Assembly: GCF_020193655.1 (NCBI RefSeq) | Contig: NZ_JADYVE010000003.1 | Span: forward strand, 248,001 to 312,000 | Reading direction: 5' to 3' | Origin: Ensifer sp. IC3342 | Lineage (GTDB): Bacteria > Pseudomonadota > Alphaproteobacteria > Rhizobiales > Rhizobiaceae | Length of the DNA stretch: 64,000 nucleotides | Part shown: piece by piece, positions 26,000-35,906 of the stretch | How the letters are laid out: every line of letters begins with the position of its first letter | Position numbering within the stretch: position 1 is the stretch's first letter | Made by a program: the position numbers and the translations under genes | Notes under the pieces: model-generated | Database searches by the model: none | Told to the model about the DNA's origin: nothing | What the model saw: the letters and a program-made list of their open reading frames with translations, nothing else

Positions 26000-27148
26000 T
26001 CAGGCCGCAATCGCCCGGCGCCGGTCTGCATGTTCCTGGATTACCAGGATCGCGCCGATGAGCTTGCCGTTGCTGGACTGGCACGGTGTCATGCGGCAGC
26101 GAACGACAACGGTGCGCGCATCGACGGTCTTTGCAAATGTATAGTCGACGACTTCGCCGCTGAAGCAACGGTCCAGATAGGCCTTCACGCGCTGTTCGAA
26201 GCGTTGGAGACCGATGAACTCGACGATATGCCGGCCGATGAGGTCCATCGGCCGGCTTTCCAGATGGCTCGCATTCGCCGGGTTGGTGTAGAGATACCGG
26301 TAGTCCGGCGTGATGACGGCGATCCGGTCGGTAAGGCAGTCGAGAATCGCTTCGTTAAGCAGTCCCTCGTCGGCGATCCCCTTGCTGGGTAATCTCGCCG
26401 GGCGCTCGAGATCAAGACCGGCGAGATCCGCCAACCCGGTCGCCGCGAAATACCGATCGATCAGCGATTGCAGCAACTTCGAATGGCGTAGCACGCAGGC
26501 CATGTCTGCCGCCTCGGCGCGCAAGATATCGATAAGGAAGTGGAACTGCAGGCGGGCATCTTCGACGCTCACGGCCTTCTGCTCGTAAACTGCTTTCAGG
26601 ATGGGATCGAGCTCACGATCCAGAATCCCGATCAGATGTTCGTCCGCCACTTTCACGGCATACTGCAACTGTGAATACTTGAACCAGAACAGCTCAATCA
26701 GTGCGTTCAATTCGAATCCCCATTCCCCCCACGGCCAAGCCGCGTCGATGCACTTCAAGACAGGCGGTGTTGCAGACAGACTCAGATTTTGACGATTTCC
26801 CCTCAATGCACGCATAACCGCGCTGCGCTCGTCACCCAAAGCGCTTGCAGTAGCCCCAAACCACAACGATGAGTTTACACGCATTGCCGTATCGTTCAAC
26901 AGCAGAAAGCCGGAACCATCGAGTCCCGGGCGTCCCCGGATGACGGCGAGATGTTCTTTCACCCCCTCCGACTGAATATCACTGCTGGCGCGCGTGCTGG
27001 ACCGGCGCCACGAGGCCCGTTTCGAGCCGCTGCTGGCCAAGTCGCGAGCGACGCTCCCGTCCGCGGCAGGTGACACCGTGACACACGTTTCCTGGAATTG
27101 CTCTAAAGACTGCGCTTGATGTTCCAGCGATCGTGATACCAGAGCCAC
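26000..27148 (-). CDS. PAS-domain sensory protein with helical N-terminal region
   Basis: Up to 382 residues. The last ~125 residues are a PAS domain: LTDRIAVITPDYRYLYTNPA, a central GRHIVEFIG, and closing RCRMTPCQSSNGKLIGAILVIQ strands. Before it lies a helical module (ELFWFKYSQLQYAVKVADEHL, then LQFHFLIDILRAEAADMACV). No kinase, cyclase or HTH domain follows the PAS, so it may act through protein contacts. The start is uncertain: GTG 27148 overlaps the lpxXL end by 46 nt and has no clear ribosome site; GTG 26962 with GGAGG 2 nt away is an alternative. Convergent with the small gene at 25653. Confidence 0.65.
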   Translation of the reverse strand: MALVSRSLEHQAQSLEQFQETCVTVSPAADGSVARDLASSGSKRASWRRSSTRASSDIQSEGVKEHLAVIRGRPGLDGSGFLLLNDTAMRVNSSLWFGATASALGDERSAVMRALRGNRQNLSLSATPPVLKCIDAAWPWGEWGFELNALIELFWFKYSQLQYAVKVADEHLIGILDRELDPILKAVYEQKAVSVEDARLQFHFLIDILRAEAADMACVLRHSKLLQSLIDRYFAATGLADLAGLDLERPARLPSKGIADEGLLNEAILDCLTDRIAVITPDYRYLYTNPANASHLESRPMDLIGRHIVEFIGLQRFEQRVKAYLDRCFSGEVVDYTFAKTVDARTVVVRCRMTPCQSSNGKLIGAILVIQEHADRRRAIAA

Positions 27149-28032
27149 TGGCCCGGATATTCACGGACCCAGCTCTCGACCTTGTCGTTCAGCATCTGCG
27201 CGGTCGCATTGACGTCGACGCTGCCATCCGTCCTGCGCGGGATCGTAATCGCCGGTTCGAGCTCCAGCCGGAACCGGCTGCCGGGCAGACGAATGCAGCG
27301 GGCCGGATAGACCTCGCAGTTGAACTGACGGACGAGCTTGGCGAGCAGCGGATTGGTCTGCACGTCTCGGCCGAAGAACTTCGTCTTCAACCCCTTGCGA
27401 AACTTCTGGTCGACGAGAACGCCGACACCGCCGCCGCGCTCAAGCTGGCGGGCGAGCGCGAAGGAGGAACCGGCATGCGAGGGCACGAGATTGCCCATCC
27501 GCGCCTTGCGGAACTCGAAGACCTTGTCGGCCATGTAGGGGTTGTTCGGCGGGCGGAAGAGGACCGTGACGTCGAGGCCAAAGGCTGAGCCGGCTACGGG
27601 CAGCATCTCGAAATTGCCGCTGTGGGCGGTGAAGACGATGAAGGGCCGCGGATTGTCGCGCAGGTTCAGGAACAGCGGAATACCGGAGACCTCCACCCTG
27701 CCCGGCTCCGGCCGGTATGGATCGAAATCGAAGAGCTGGTCGAGGAAGACGTATTCCGCCGCCATCCGGCCCATATTGCCCCAGCTCTCGAGCGCGATCT
27801 CCTGAAGCTCCGCCTCGCTCTTTTCCGGAAAGGCGTTACGCAGATTGGTAAGCGTCAGCTTGTAGCGCCCGGTCTTCGGGCCGATCCACCGGGCGACGCG
27901 ATCCATAAAGTTGATCGCTGTATCCGCCGGAAAGAGCTTAAGCACCGTCAGCAGCAGGAATACGAACTGCGCAATCGCCCATTGCCGAAAATGGTTGGCG
28001 GCCAGCACCAGCCGTGTGATCAGCATCCGCAC
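27103..28032 (-). CDS. lpxXL: Lipid A very-long-chain fatty acid acyltransferase LpxXL
   Basis: A 309-residue LpxL/HtrB-family inner-membrane acyltransferase. N-terminal hydrophobic helix, catalytic FTAHSGNFEML (H-x4-E) near residue 135, and the VLVDQKFRKG and YPARCIRL blocks. In rhizobia LpxXL transfers the 27-hydroxyoctacosanoyl-type chain from AcpXL to lipid A. It is last in the acpXL-fabZXL-fabFXL-fabFXL-adhXL-lpxXL order seen here, which supports the specific assignment. Confidence 0.9.
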   Translation of the reverse strand: MRMLITRLVLAANHFRQWAIAQFVFLLLTVLKLFPADTAINFMDRVARWIGPKTGRYKLTLTNLRNAFPEKSEAELQEIALESWGNMGRMAAEYVFLDQLFDFDPYRPEPGRVEVSGIPLFLNLRDNPRPFIVFTAHSGNFEMLPVAGSAFGLDVTVLFRPPNNPYMADKVFEFRKARMGNLVPSHAGSSFALARQLERGGGVGVLVDQKFRKGLKTKFFGRDVQTNPLLAKLVRQFNCEVYPARCIRLPGSRFRLELEPAITIPRRTDGSVDVNATAQMLNDKVESWVREYPGQWLWYHDRWNIKRSL

Positions 28033-28037
28033 GATGT

Positions 28038-29066
28038 TCAGTCCATCCGAAGGATGATCTTGCCGAAGACCTGGCGCGATTCCATGCGCTCCAAGGCGCG
28101 GTCGATATCGTTGAAGCCGACCTCCGTATCGATCACCGGATGCACGAGGCCGCGGCCCATCTTCTGCATCGCGTTCGCCATGTTTTCCATGCGGCAGCCG
28201 AAGGAACCGAGCAACTTCAACTGCTGCTGGAAGAGCATCATTAGGTTCATGTCGGTCGAAACGCCGGAGGTCGAGCCACAGGTGACGAGACGCCCGCCCC
28301 GCTTCATCGACAGCATGGAGCCTGCCCAGGTGTCCTTGCCGACATGTTCGAAGACGACGTCGACGCCCTTCTTCTTGGTGAGTTTGCGCACCACGCCCTC
28401 AAAGCGGTCGGTGCGGTAGTTGATCACATGATCGGCGCCGAGCGCCTTTGCCTTCTCGATCTTGTCGTCCGAGCCGACGGTGGTGATCACCGTGCAGCCG
28501 ATCTTCTTGGCAAGCTGGATCGCCGCCGTGCCGATCCCGGAGCCGCCGGCATGGACGAGAATCGTTTCGCCGGGTTCAAGCTTGGCGTTGTCGAAGAGCA
28601 TGTGCTCGACCGTGCCGAAGGTCACCGGTGCGAGCGCAGCACCGATCGCATCGACACCCGGAGGCGCCGGAACGAGAAGGCGCGCCGGGAGGTTCACCAG
28701 TTCCTGCGCGAAACCGTCGAGGTGGAAGCCGTGCACGCCGCCCACATGTTCGCAGAGATTGTCGCGACCCTCGCGGCAGGGGCGGCAGAGCCCGCAGGTG
28801 CGCGCGCCGTAGATCGAGACGAGTTGGCCGGGCAGAACATTGGCGACGCCGGGACCGATGTTCTCGATCACGCCCGAGGCTTCCGCGCCGATCACCAGCG
28901 GCATCTTGCGCTTGGCAAAGGCCATGCCACGCCAGCCCCAGACGTCGATATGATTGAGCGCGACGGCCTTGACGCGGAGCGTGACTTCACCGGGACCCGG
29001 CGCTTCCGGTTCCGGAAGATCGGTGATTTCAAGCTTGCGGTCATCGAGCAGTTGCAGGGCGCGCAT
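28038..29066 (-). CDS. Zinc-type alcohol dehydrogenase of the acpXL cluster
   Basis: A 342-residue medium-chain dehydrogenase/reductase. Structural-zinc-type Cys cluster CGLCRPCREGRDNLC, nucleotide-binding GGSGIGTAAIQLAKKIG, and a C-terminal RQVFGKIILRMD as in quinone-oxidoreductase-like members. Start at ATG 29066 (AAGGAAAC upstream) removes a 28-codon extension that lies in a repeat. It lies 5 nt before lpxXL. Corresponds to the adh2XL position of rhizobial VLCFA clusters; likely reduces or oxidises an intermediate of the long acyl chain, exact step unproven. Confidence 0.85.
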   Translation of the reverse strand: MRALQLLDDRKLEITDLPEPEAPGPGEVTLRVKAVALNHIDVWGWRGMAFAKRKMPLVIGAEASGVIENIGPGVANVLPGQLVSIYGARTCGLCRPCREGRDNLCEHVGGVHGFHLDGFAQELVNLPARLLVPAPPGVDAIGAALAPVTFGTVEHMLFDNAKLEPGETILVHAGGSGIGTAAIQLAKKIGCTVITTVGSDDKIEKAKALGADHVINYRTDRFEGVVRKLTKKKGVDVVFEHVGKDTWAGSMLSMKRGGRLVTCGSTSGVSTDMNLMMLFQQQLKLLGSFGCRMENMANAMQKMGRGLVHPVIDTEVGFNDIDRALERMESRQVFGKIILRMD

Positions 29067-29117
29067 GATGTTTCCTTTGCCGAAGGCGGCATCGAGTCCA
29101 ATAGTTTTGGAGCAGGA

Positions 29118-29155
29118 GGCGGGCGGAAAACCGCCCACACTTTTCCTCATCCCGC
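29118..29155. repeat. RIME2-like palindromic repeat, copy 1
   Basis: GCGGGCGGAAAACCGC followed by CACACTTTTCCTCATCCCGC-type sequence, between adh and fabF in the lipid A operon. Nearly the same block occurs at 32347-32395 and a diverged form at 48929-48968. Confidence 0.65.
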
Positions 29156-29178
29156 CCTATTCGTTGTGGGCCGCGTGT

Positions 29179-30462
<1,284 letters not shown>

Positions 30463-30475
30463 GGTTCGAGCCCCC

Positions 30476-31678
30476 TTATTCCGCAGCAAGCACGGCGACG
30501 CCTTCGCCGCGCGCGTGGCCGATCGTCGTTACGATGGCCGTCTTGGCCGGTGCCGTCATCACCGCCTCGGCCTCAGGATCGAAGGGCGGGACTTTGGCAG
30601 CGTGGCCGAGCGAAAGCGCCGCGAGCGCCAGGCCGACCGGAAACTGTGCCTCGATGCCATGCCCGAGGAGACCGCCATAGGCGCGAACAGGCCTGCCGGC
30701 GAGTGCCGTTTCAAGGAAGGCCTTCTCGCGGCGGGCGAGATCGTGGAAGCCGGAAGTGCCAGAAAAGACGACGGTCGACTGCGGCTCGAAGGCGGCCGCT
30801 GGTGCCGCGAGATCGGCAAGACGTGCCTCGATCCGACCGTCCTGACGGCTACCGCGATCGCCGCCGATTGCCTGGATCGAGGCATAGATGCGGGCGCCGC
30901 GCGCCTCGGCATATTGGCGCGATTCGAGCACGAGGAAGGCGCCGACCGAACCGAGGATGAGGCCGCCGCCGTGCTCCGGTTTACGCGACCAGATCGGATG
31001 CCAATCGCCGAGCGCGCAGCCCTGGATGGCTTCGATCAGAAGGATGATGTCCATACGCTCGGCCGAGAACGCGCCGCCGACGAGCGTATGCGTCGACTGG
31101 CCGGCCTTGATGCGCGCAAACGCAGTTTCGAAAGCCGAAATGCCGGCAGCCTCCTCCCCCATGAAAGTGCGCGATGAGCCCGTCACCTTGTGGACGATGG
31201 AAATATTGCCGGCGAGCAGGTTGGAAAGCTGGGCCAGAAAGAGCGTCGGACGCAGTTCGGTCGTCAGCTTCTCATTCAGGAGCTGCTCGCGGTCGTTGCG
31301 CTTCAGTCCCTCGTCGACGATCAGCGAATCGACGTTGATGTCGCGCTCGCCACCGCCAGCGGCCACGATCATATCCATGCTGCCGCAGGCTTCGAGATTG
31401 TCTTTGAGCCCCGCGTCGTCGAGTGCCAAGCCGGCGGCAAAGACGCCGAGACGCTGCCAGTTTTCCATCTGGCGCTGGTCGCCACGCTTGGCGATCTGCT
31501 GGGACCAGTCGATCTCCGGCAGTGGATGGACCGGATAAGGCGCGAAGCGTTCGGTCTCGATGCGCACTTTCGGCGGCTCGGCGGCGCTCAACAGCGCGAC
31601 ATGCGGCTCGACGCCAACGCCCTGGCTCGTCACGATGCCGACGCCAGTGATCACCACGTCGTTTGCGGATTTCGTCAT
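30476..31678 (-). CDS. fabF2XL: FabF-like protein lacking the active-site Cys (chain-length-factor-like)
   Basis: A 400-residue thiolase-fold KAS homologue starting MTKSANDVVITGVGIVTSQG. At the nucleophile position the sequence reads SSRTFMGEEAAGISAFE, with no Cys where the partner has TACASGATAI, and the first catalytic His motif is not preserved (VVFSGTSGFHDLARREK). A GGLLGHGIEAQFPVG block remains near the C-terminus. This looks like the non-catalytic half of a KAS/chain-length-factor heterodimer. Operon context assigns it to the second fabF of rhizobial acpXL clusters. Confidence 0.82.
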   Translation of the reverse strand: MTKSANDVVITGVGIVTSQGVGVEPHVALLSAAEPPKVRIETERFAPYPVHPLPEIDWSQQIAKRGDQRQMENWQRLGVFAAGLALDDAGLKDNLEACGSMDMIVAAGGGERDINVDSLIVDEGLKRNDREQLLNEKLTTELRPTLFLAQLSNLLAGNISIVHKVTGSSRTFMGEEAAGISAFETAFARIKAGQSTHTLVGGAFSAERMDIILLIEAIQGCALGDWHPIWSRKPEHGGGLILGSVGAFLVLESRQYAEARGARIYASIQAIGGDRGSRQDGRIEARLADLAAPAAAFEPQSTVVFSGTSGFHDLARREKAFLETALAGRPVRAYGGLLGHGIEAQFPVGLALAALSLGHAAKVPPFDPEAEAVMTAPAKTAIVTTIGHARGEGVAVLAAE

Positions 31679-31680
31679 CT

Positions 31681-32157
31681 TCACTTCTCCGAACCGGCCG
31701 TCGCGGCCAACAGTCCAAGCTCTTCGGCGCGCTTCCGAACGATATCGCCGAGCGGCACCTGGTCGAACGGCATCGTCCTCAGCTTCAGCTGGGCGTCGCA
31801 TATCTTCTTGCCGCCCGAGGTGATCTTCGCCTTGGTCACGGCAAAGCCGGACCCTTCATGCTCCAGCAGCGCTTCGATCTCAAGCTCGGTGGAAGGCTCT
31901 ACGAAGGTGCGCATCTTGGCGCCGTCGACCGACATCAGGAAGGGCATCGCCGCAAATTTCGTCGCAGCCAACACGAGGAAGCCCGAGGCCTGCGCCATGG
32001 TCTCGATCAGGAGCACGCCCGGAACCAAGGGATAGCCCGGAAAATGCCCCTCGAACACGGGGCTCTTTTCCGGAACGACGGACCGTGCCGTCAGGCGGCC
32101 CGCCGCAAGATCCACCGTTTCGACGCGGTCGATCATCTGGAAGTATTCAAGGAGCAT
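31681..32157 (-). CDS. fabZXL: 3-hydroxyacyl-ACP dehydratase FabZ of the VLCFA cluster
   Basis: A 158-residue hot-dog-fold protein. The catalytic region reads EGHFPGYPLVPGVLLIETMAQASG, with His and the downstream Glu as in FabZ. It dehydrates 3-hydroxyacyl-AcpXL intermediates. Two nt separate it from the Cys-less fabF; 224 nt of repeat-rich sequence separate it from acpXL. Confidence 0.9.
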   Translation of the reverse strand: MLLEYFQMIDRVETVDLAAGRLTARSVVPEKSPVFEGHFPGYPLVPGVLLIETMAQASGFLVLAATKFAAMPFLMSVDGAKMRTFVEPSTELEIEALLEHEGSGFAVTKAKITSGGKKICDAQLKLRTMPFDQVPLGDIVRKRAEELGLLAATAGSEK

Positions 32158-32283
32158 GAAGGCTGATCCCCGTTGGTTTCGGGCTCAAGTAAAAACGCCG
32201 ATGCCGCCTGTCAAGCGCGGGACGCGACAGGCGGCATCGTGAAACGGGTCGAACCGCATGAGCGGAAGGTCAATCAGGATTTA

Positions 32284-32328
32284 GATCACGTGATTTTGGT
32301 TTGAAAAACCAAAATCATAAACGTGATC
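32284..32328. repeat. 45-nt near-perfect palindrome between acpXL and fabZXL
   Basis: Outer arms GATCACGT/ACGTGATC and inner arms GATTTTGGTTT/AACCAAAATC with a GAAA-type loop. It is adjacent to the RIME2-like block at 32347 and would form a strong hairpin in the acpXL mRNA; possible attenuation or processing. Confidence 0.55.
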
Positions 32329-32346
32329 GATTCCAGCAAAGTAAAG

Positions 32347-32395
32347 CGGGATGCGGGCGGAAAACCGCTTCACACTTTTCCTCATCCCGCTTTGG
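32347..32395. repeat. RIME2-like palindromic repeat, copy 2
   Basis: GCGGGATGCGGGCGGAAAAC followed by a TTTTCCTCATCCCGC arm. Same family as 29118-29155. Its right end touches the acpXL stop codon region (32382). Confidence 0.65.
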
Positions 32396-32663
32396 CGGCC
32401 CGAAGTTCATCGATCTTCGCACAGAGGTTCTTCAGCACGAAGTATTCCTCGGTCGACACCTTGCCTTCGTTGACTTCCTGGGTCCATTGCTCGAGCGGGA
32501 TCTTGATCCCGAATTCCTTATCGATCGCAAAAACGATGTCGAGGAAGTCCAGGCTGTCAATGCCGAGATCATCGATCGTGTGGCTTTCCGGCTTGATCGT
32601 CTCGCGATCGATCTCGCTGGTTTCCGCAATAATATCGGCGACCTTGTCGAATGTTGCTGTCAC
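32382..32663 (-). CDS. acpXL: Specialised acyl carrier protein AcpXL
   Basis: A 93-residue ACP carrying the very-long-chain hydroxy fatty acid of rhizobial lipid A. Phosphopantetheine site DSL at residues 36-38 within [18 protein letters not shown] 32663 is preferred over ATG 32669: AGAGG lies 7 nt from the GTG but only 1 nt from the ATG, and the GTG start gives the family N-terminus [11 protein letters not shown]. Acidic and highly charged. First gene of the lipid A long-chain cluster. Confidence 0.93.
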   Translation of the reverse strand: MTATFDKVADIIAETSEIDRETIKPESHTIDDLGIDSLDFLDIVFAIDKEFGIKIPLEQWTQEVNEGKVSTEEYFVLKNLCAKIDELRAAKAG

Positions 32664-32780
32664 GCGCATACCTCTTGAAAATCGAGTCTTGGCGATCCCT
32701 ATAGAAAAATGCACGGCAAAAGCCAATGCCTCTTGGCTTTTGCCATAGCGATTGCCGTGGCGATTAAAAATGCGGTGTTG

Positions 32781-34130
32781 CTAAACAGCGACCGAGTGGC
32801 GGCCGCGCCCGCTCGAAAGATGGGCGTCGAATGCGGCTGCAACTGAGCGGGCGAAGGGCCGTCCGCGCACTGTGAGCTTGAACACGCCAGCCTCTATCGT
32901 CGAAAGGCCGTCGGCATCGCGCGCACGAAAGCGCCGTGCCTCCTCGATCACCGAGGCAGCGAGCGCCGGGAATTCCGCCTCGATGCGCGCGAAGGAGAAG
33001 CCGAACTCACACATGACGAGCGAGATCACCCGTGCGCGCAGCCGATCCTCCGCGGTCAGCGCATAACCGCGAACGGCGGCAAGGCCGCCCTGCTCCACCC
33101 GGCGCAGATATTCACCGGTCGCCGGCATGTTTTGCACATAGCCCTGGCGGAACTGGCCGATCGCCGAAGCGCCGAGACCGATCAGGGTTTCAGCAGTGTC
33201 GTCGGTGTAGCCCTGGAAATTTCGCCGCAACCGGCCTTCCCGACTGGCGACGGCGAGGGTGTCGGAAGGCCGCGCGAAATGGTCGATGCCGATGGCCTCG
33301 TAACCGGCGGCAACGAGCATCTCCGTTGCCCGCGCCATCTGAGCGTAGCGCGCGAGTACGCCCGGCAGGCTCTCCTCCGGGATCATCTGCTGATGCTTCT
33401 TCATCCATGGCACATGGGCATAGCCGAACAGCGCAACACGGTCGGGGCCGAGCGACAACACCGCCTCGATGGTCCGCTCAAGCGTCGCCATCGTTTGGTG
33501 TGGCAGGCCGTAGAGCACATCGCAATTGACGGAACGCACGCCGCGCGCCCGCGACGCCTCGATCGCGTCGCGCGTCTGCTCATAGGTCTGGATGCGGTTG
33601 ATGGCCTTCTGCACGACCGGATCAAAATCCTGGATACCGAAGCTCGCCCGGGTCATGCCGATCGCGGCCAGCGCGTCATGGCGCGCCTCGTCGAGGTCGT
33701 TCGGATCCATCTCGACGCTGATCTCGCAATCTTCGACAAACGTGAAATGCCGCGAGAACCGGCTCTTAAGCGCGACGAGATCGTCCGGCCGGACGAGCGT
33801 CGGCGAGCCGCCGCCGAGGTGCAAGGCAGTGACGCGTGCACCGCCTGTCACCCGTTTACCGATAGCCTCGATCTCCCGATGAAGGCCCGTCAAATAGTCG
33901 GCCACCGGATCATAACGCAGCGTCTGTTTCGTATGGCAGGCGCAGAACCAGCAAAGGCGGTCGCAATAGGGAACATGTGCATAAAGCGACAGGCTCTCGC
34001 TCTCGCCGATCGCGCCAAGCCAGCGCTCATATTCCTCGTTGCCGATCGCTTCGGAAAAGTGCGGCGCCGTCGGATAGCTGGTGTAGCGCGGAACCGGCGC
34101 CGCATATTTGAGAACGAGTGCGTCTTCCAT
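32781..34130 (-). CDS. hemN: Oxygen-independent coproporphyrinogen III oxidase
   Basis: A 449-residue radical-SAM enzyme converting coproporphyrinogen III to protoporphyrinogen IX without O2, for heme synthesis in microaerobiosis. The SAM cluster motif C-x3-C-x2-C is visible in YCDRLCWFCACH near residue 54. GGAGAGAAAG precedes ATG 34130. An anaerobox is centred about 59 nt upstream. Divergent from fnrN; supplies heme for the cbb3 oxidase encoded at 18.7-22.1 kb. Confidence 0.94.
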   Translation of the reverse strand: MEDALVLKYAAPVPRYTSYPTAPHFSEAIGNEEYERWLGAIGESESLSLYAHVPYCDRLCWFCACHTKQTLRYDPVADYLTGLHREIEAIGKRVTGGARVTALHLGGGSPTLVRPDDLVALKSRFSRHFTFVEDCEISVEMDPNDLDEARHDALAAIGMTRASFGIQDFDPVVQKAINRIQTYEQTRDAIEASRARGVRSVNCDVLYGLPHQTMATLERTIEAVLSLGPDRVALFGYAHVPWMKKHQQMIPEESLPGVLARYAQMARATEMLVAAGYEAIGIDHFARPSDTLAVASREGRLRRNFQGYTDDTAETLIGLGASAIGQFRQGYVQNMPATGEYLRRVEQGGLAAVRGYALTAEDRLRARVISLVMCEFGFSFARIEAEFPALAASVIEEARRFRARDADGLSTIEAGVFKLTVRGRPFARSVAAAFDAHLSSGRGRHSVAV

Positions 34131-34182
34131 CTTTCTCTCCAAGCAGGTCACGAAGAGATACGCGGGAGTGGCGCGGGCGCCT

Positions 34183-34196
34183 TTGATTTTGATCAA
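34183..34196. promoter_or_regulatory. Anaerobox between hemN and fnrN
   Basis: TTGATTTTGATCAA is a perfect TTGAT-N4-ATCAA site centred about 59 nt before the hemN ATG and about 146 nt before the fnrN ATG. Expected target of FnrN itself. A degenerate second site, TTGACAATTTGCAA, lies at 34221-34234. Confidence 0.9.
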
Positions 34197-34335
34197 GTGA
34201 GCAGCGGAAACACTCAAAAATTGACAATTTGCAATTTTGTCTGAGACATAGTTTCGCGGTTCAGGAATTGGCAGCCGTCAACTCTTGCTTTGCCGGCGTC
34301 AATCCTCTTTGGTCTTTTGGGCACACAAGCGGGGC

Positions 34336-35082
34336 ATGGAAGAATTGCAAATCGTGAGCGAACAAAGCCGCAAGGACATCCATAATTCGGACATTCCGGT
34401 CGTCTGCGCCGCCTGCGAGGCGCGGCACGGCGGCGTCTGCAGCACACTCACGCCGAGCCAGTTGACCGAACTCAGCCGGCATTCGACGCGCCGGCGCGTC
34501 GATCCCGGCAGCGAAATGGTCGGCCAGGGCGAGACGACCAACAATTACGCGAACATCATTCGCGGCGTGGTGAAGCTCAGCAAGATGCTCTCCGACGGCC
34601 GCCAGCAAATCGTCGGCCTGCAGTTCGCGCCCGACTTCATGGGCCGGCCCTTCACCCGCGAAAGTGCGCTCAGCGCCGAGGCGGCGACCGGCATCGACAT
34701 CTGCGCCTTCCCGCGTGCGGTCGTCGAGCGCCTGGTCTCGGAAGCCCCGGGCCTCGAACATCGGCTGCACGAGCAGGCGCTGAAGGAACTCGACGAGGCG
34801 CGCGACTGGATGCTGACGCTCGGCCGCAAGACCGCGCAGGAAAAGGTCGCGAGCTTCCTCTACCTCATCGCCACCCACATCGATCCGGAGCACGGCGCCG
34901 CAAGCGAATTCGACCTGCCGCTGTCGCGTACCGATATCGCCGACTATCTCGGCCTTACCATCGAAACCGTAAGTCGCCAGATCACCAAGCTGCGCAAGGA
35001 CGGCGTGATCCGTGTGGAGAACAGCCGTCGGGTGATTGTGCCCGACATCGACCGATTGATGCGCTTCGCCGGCATGGATTGA
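34336..35082 (+). CDS. fnrN: Oxygen-responsive Crp/Fnr regulator FnrN
   Basis: A 248-residue FNR-type activator. Candidate [4Fe-4S] ligands C24, C27, C35 and C123 (VVCAACEARHGGVC; GIDICAFP). The C-terminal HTH contains LTIETVSRQITKLRK, with the E-x2-S-R recognition pattern that reads TTGAT half sites. ATG 34336 gives MEELQIVSEQS; a longer frame from 34285 is less likely. It probably activates fixNOQP, fixGHIS and hemN through the anaeroboxes here and may regulate itself. Confidence 0.92.
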   Translation: MEELQIVSEQSRKDIHNSDIPVVCAACEARHGGVCSTLTPSQLTELSRHSTRRRVDPGSEMVGQGETTNNYANIIRGVVKLSKMLSDGRQQIVGLQFAPDFMGRPFTRESALSAEAATGIDICAFPRAVVERLVSEAPGLEHRLHEQALKELDEARDWMLTLGRKTAQEKVASFLYLIATHIDPEHGAASEFDLPLSRTDIADYLGLTIETVSRQITKLRKDGVIRVENSRRVIVPDIDRLMRFAGMD

Positions 35083-35116
35083 TGCAACGGCACCGCGTTG
35101 CATCCCAATCAGCCCT

Positions 35117-35860
35117 CTATCTGTAGGCGCCTGCCGCTGCCAAACGCGGATCATCGAGAAGAATTGCGTCTGGTGCTATCGTTCGCAGCCTTTCAAGCCC
35201 TTCCCGGTCGACCTGACCGACAGGAAACGGCGGGTACTCGGCACGAGGGATCGTCCGCGGTTGACCAACCATTACGGCAAGACGCATGCCCGCGTTGCGC
35301 ACGGCTGCAGCGCGTTCCGCCGTCGCATCACCCTGCCACAGCCTAAACCAGCTTGCTCCCGCTCGCCGCGCCTCAGGCGCAGAGTCTGGCTTCTCCAGGA
35401 AGGCAAGAACGGCGATATCCGCCATTATATCTTGAGCGGCACCAATAAGCCGAATGTCACGCAATCCAAGCAGCGTTCGCTCAACCGCGTCCATGAGCAC
35501 GATTTCGCCGATCACCTGACAAAGGTGCCGTTCCTCCATCAGCTTGACGTCGAGCAGAATGCCCAGTGGATGGGAAGCAGAAAGGGCGTCCCTTAATACC
35601 ATTACCGCCGGCACCAAATTCCGGAGTGTCGCCAGATCGAGATCTGCCACGGCACGCGTGTCACCGCACAGCCGCCGAAGATCGGCATCGTGCACGCACA
35701 CAAGGGCTCCATCTCTCGTTCGGCGGACATCTGTCTCGATAGCATCGGCGCCGGCAGCCGCCGCTGCACGGAGCGTGCCGACGGTATTCTCGTCGCCTAA
35801 GGCTGCGCCCGCGCGATGAGCGATGATCAGCGGCCTGCGTCTGGATGCCTTGTTCCACAT
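35117..35860 (-). CDS. Glycerophosphodiester phosphodiesterase family protein
   Basis: A 247-residue GDPD-fold enzyme without signal peptide. Active-site residues H15, R16, E42, D44 and H57 are visible (IIAHRAGAALGDEN; AIETDVRRTRDGALVCVHD). It cleaves glycerophosphodiesters to glycerol 3-phosphate and an alcohol. ATG 35860 is chosen over a frame from 35941 because MWNKASRRRPLIIAHRAG is a normal family N-terminus. Convergent with fnrN, 46 nt downstream of the cobD stop on the same strand; no functional link to cobalamin is apparent. Confidence 0.85.
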   Translation of the reverse strand: MWNKASRRRPLIIAHRAGAALGDENTVGTLRAAAAAGADAIETDVRRTRDGALVCVHDADLRRLCGDTRAVADLDLATLRNLVPAVMVLRDALSASHPLGILLDVKLMEERHLCQVIGEIVLMDAVERTLLGLRDIRLIGAAQDIMADIAVLAFLEKPDSAPEARRAGASWFRLWQGDATAERAAAVRNAGMRLAVMVGQPRTIPRAEYPPFPVGQVDREGLERLRTIAPDAILLDDPRLAAAGAYR

Positions 35861-35906
35861 GCCGTCACCACTCTGGGACAAACGGGATCGGAGAAATAGA
35901 AGAAAT

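Noticed and set aside
34274-34295. TTGCCGGCGTCAA as another anaerobox near fnrN
   Set aside because: Half sites are 13 nt apart end to end rather than 14 and the left half is a poor match.
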